NCBI GenBank assembly: GCA_940671915.1 | Contig: CALNVZ010000174.1 | Span: 73,442,410-73,506,409 of the forward strand | Direction: 5' to 3' | Source of the DNA: Paracentrotus lividus | Lineage: Eukaryota > Echinodermata > Echinoidea > Camarodonta > Echinidae | Length of the DNA stretch: 64,000 bases | In this document: positions 62,171-64,000 of the stretch, piece after piece | Layout of the letters: every line of letters begins with the position of its first letter | How positions within the stretch are numbered: the first letter of the stretch is position 1 | Notes under the pieces: generated by a model | The model's database searches: none | Seen by the model: the letters and a program-made list of their open reading frames with translations, nothing else | What the model was told of the DNA's origin: nothing | Translations under genes and position numbers: made by a program

Positions 62171-62759
62171 AATTTGTATTTTGAGATTGAATGTTGATTC
62201 ACGATAAATGTATATCGAAATGGAACATCCCGAGATTCTACCCAGTATGTAAACATGTTCGAATCGGTATTTGTTGTAAGTTAATCTCGCACAGATATAA
62301 CCCGTTTACTTAACCAGCCTCGCCCATTATCGAGGTATGCACTAAATGCACGTCGCTGCGGTCTGCGCAATAATATAGTTCATGATTGATGACATCGTAT
62401 GGGTTTATTCACGTCAACTAATTTAACTGGTTTTGACTTGTATTGGATCATAATTGTAAATTTGGTAATTAAAATCAAGATTTAATATTTGAATATATAA
62501 TTATTATATAGAGATTGTCAGCTACTAGTATATATTAACCAAAAAAGGATGTAAATAAAAAAGAAGGTAGAAATTTGGAGGAATGGCATGGCGTTGTTTT
62601 GTGTTTTTGTTTGTTTTTGTTTTCTTTTTATTCTTCTGTTTTCTTCACCAGTGGATCCAATTTTCTATGTAACAATGTTTACAAAGACCCCAAATATCAT
62701 TTATCTGTGTGTTTCTTGTTTCTCATTTTGGAAACACGAAAGGCACGTATCCCGGGACC

Positions 62760-62788
62760 GCCCCCCCCCCCCCACGATAGGGGGGGAA

Positions 62789-62819
<31 letters not shown>

Positions 62820-62830
62820 CTTTTTTTTCC
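62760..62830. repeat. Adjacent C-run, G-run and T-run
   Basis: A ~13-base C-run, a G7 run and more than 40 T with few interruptions follow each other. No coding meaning is likely. Confidence 0.8.
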
Positions 62831-63308
62831 TTGTTTAGTTCAAAATTGTTGTTCAAAATGTTCACCAGGCTTCGTAATTGTTAAAAGGGCTATTGACTGA
62901 CAGATTTACTTTGTTCCATGTTTTTACCAAAACTGGGCAAAGTTTTGTCCATCAATAATCATTACAGATCAATCAATAACTAACCTCTAAACTGATGTCA
63001 CAATATTTTATTATAAATGTATATAAGTTCAAGTTCATGCTCAGGTAACATTTATTTCCTTTCAAAATGCATAAAATATAGGATATAAATAATGTAAGAA
63101 GACTTGCCGAATAAATTGTAATCATATAAACAGCTTTTGTAATAGTGTTTGATGCTTGTGATTAGCATTTTTCATTATCGGAAGTTATTAATAGTGTAAA
63201 ATCATACATTTTAATTCGAGATTAATAAATCTGTTATGATCACTTCTTATACTACCAAAATGCAATTATGTTTAAACATGAACATTGCCTCTCGATTTAA
63301 ACCTTATA

Positions 63309-63642
63309 CAGTGGCGGATCCAGGATTTCATCACAGGGGGGGGGGGGGGGCAAAATCGGAATGTCAGATTTGGTACACCCAATTTTTTTTCCTGTTACAC
63401 TGGCGATCCAAAAGGTACACTCATTTTTTGTTCATGTCACGCTGGCCGAGCGATAAGCGGTGGGGGGCGTGGGGGGGGGGGGGAGGAAGGGGGTGTGGTG
63501 TTAATTTTTTTGCGCCTTCAAAGAGGTCATCATGTGTCAGCCATAGGGGTAAGGTTGGGGTCAATCTACCCGCGTCGTCTATTACTTCATTTTTTTATTT
63601 TTTTTTGCTAGGCCCCCCCCCCACCCCCTGGATCCGCGCCTG
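63309..63642. mobile_element. MITE with CAGTGGCGGATCCAGG ends
   Basis: The left CAGTGGCGGATCCAGGATTT and right CCTGGATCCGCGCCTG are inverted copies with adjoining G-runs and C-runs. The length is 334 bp. I could not define the target duplication, so the superfamily is open. Confidence 0.72.
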
Positions 63643-64000
63643 TTATTACATACTAAGGGGCAGTTTTCCTTTGTTCAATTTTATGTTGCAATGCATTAAT
63701 GATCTCTCTTCATATTGAATAAACGCTGTGTGTATTTTGACCTACAATAAGCATATTCATTATGATTTGTTGTCATAAAGTTCATTTTCACATTGAATAA
63801 TGATAAATTAACCAAAAACATTTTCCGGTGCAAATGTTACAATTAAAATAATTGTACTTTTACTATTACGTGCATTCAGATACACTGTTCGTCATAAAGG
63901 TGGAATATTTTTTTCTGGCTCAAGCGACATTATGTTGCTCCGTTATTAATTTCTCGAATGTGTTTGTCACCGCTTTCACTTTCTTGGATCCTGGGTATAA
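63643..64000. other. AT-rich DNA, nothing recognised
   Basis: No open frame, repeat or motif was seen up to the window end. Confidence 0.5.

Noticed and set aside
62575..62884. Small secreted or membrane protein encoded at 62575-62884
   Set aside because: The frames read through C-, G- and T-homopolymers, and their Phe-rich ends come from the T-run.

Overview
The window looks like nuclear DNA of a marine deuterostome invertebrate, most likely an echinoderm (sea-urchin-like). It is AT-rich, has short exons in long repeat-filled introns, carries many short inverted-repeat DNA transposons and a DIRS-type tyrosine-recombinase retroelement, and contains intron-bearing animal genes. Species is not resolved from sequence alone.

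Two genes are clear. (1) The mRNA export receptor NXF1 (Tap) is on the minus strand from a proposed start codon at 46272 to a stop at 2678. I could place 19 coding exons. Exons 3-19 join in frame with canonical splice sites and encode 566 residues: an RNA-binding domain, leucine-rich repeats, an NTF2-like domain and a C-terminal UBA/TAP-C domain. Exon 2 encodes an Arg/Gly-rich N-terminus. (2) The replacement histone H3.3 is on the minus strand at 50520-52120, in three exons that join to an exact 136-codon frame. Two further candidate first exons are at 52543-52649 (+) and 62092-62170 (-).

Layout. 1-22000 holds the 3' three quarters of NXF1, with introns full of MITE-like elements and two copies of a 1.5-kb element built on a ~140-bp minisatellite. 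22000-24170 holds a foldback repeat and the 3' end of a minus-strand DIRS element (recombinase C-terminus, internal complementary region, inverted terminal repeat). 24172-41711 is a giant inverted duplication. Its right arm carries NXF1 exon 2 and the DIRS 5' part in the correct orientation. Its left arm is an inverted, indel-bearing copy. The two are joined by about 1 kb of A-rich sequence, and most of the right-arm DIRS interior is replaced by A-rich and then extremely C-rich sequence. A 25-N gap lies at 39255-39279. 41712-46199 is NXF1 intron 1. 46273-50450 is intergenic with several MITEs. 50505-61800 is a direct tandem duplication of H3.3 plus a composite foldback transposon; the second copy is full of single-base indels. 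61800-64000 holds one candidate first exon and low-complexity DNA.

The simplest reading is one NXF1 gene whose intron 2 contains a single minus-strand DIRS insertion, and one H3.3 gene. The inverted and direct duplications are probably failed long-read gap closures, though a real rearrangement cannot be excluded without read evidence. I found no convincing new protein system. The most interesting biological signals are the minisatellite element with an internal empty-site control and nuclear-receptor-like DR1 motifs, the DIRS terminal architecture, and the nested foldback element next to H3.3.
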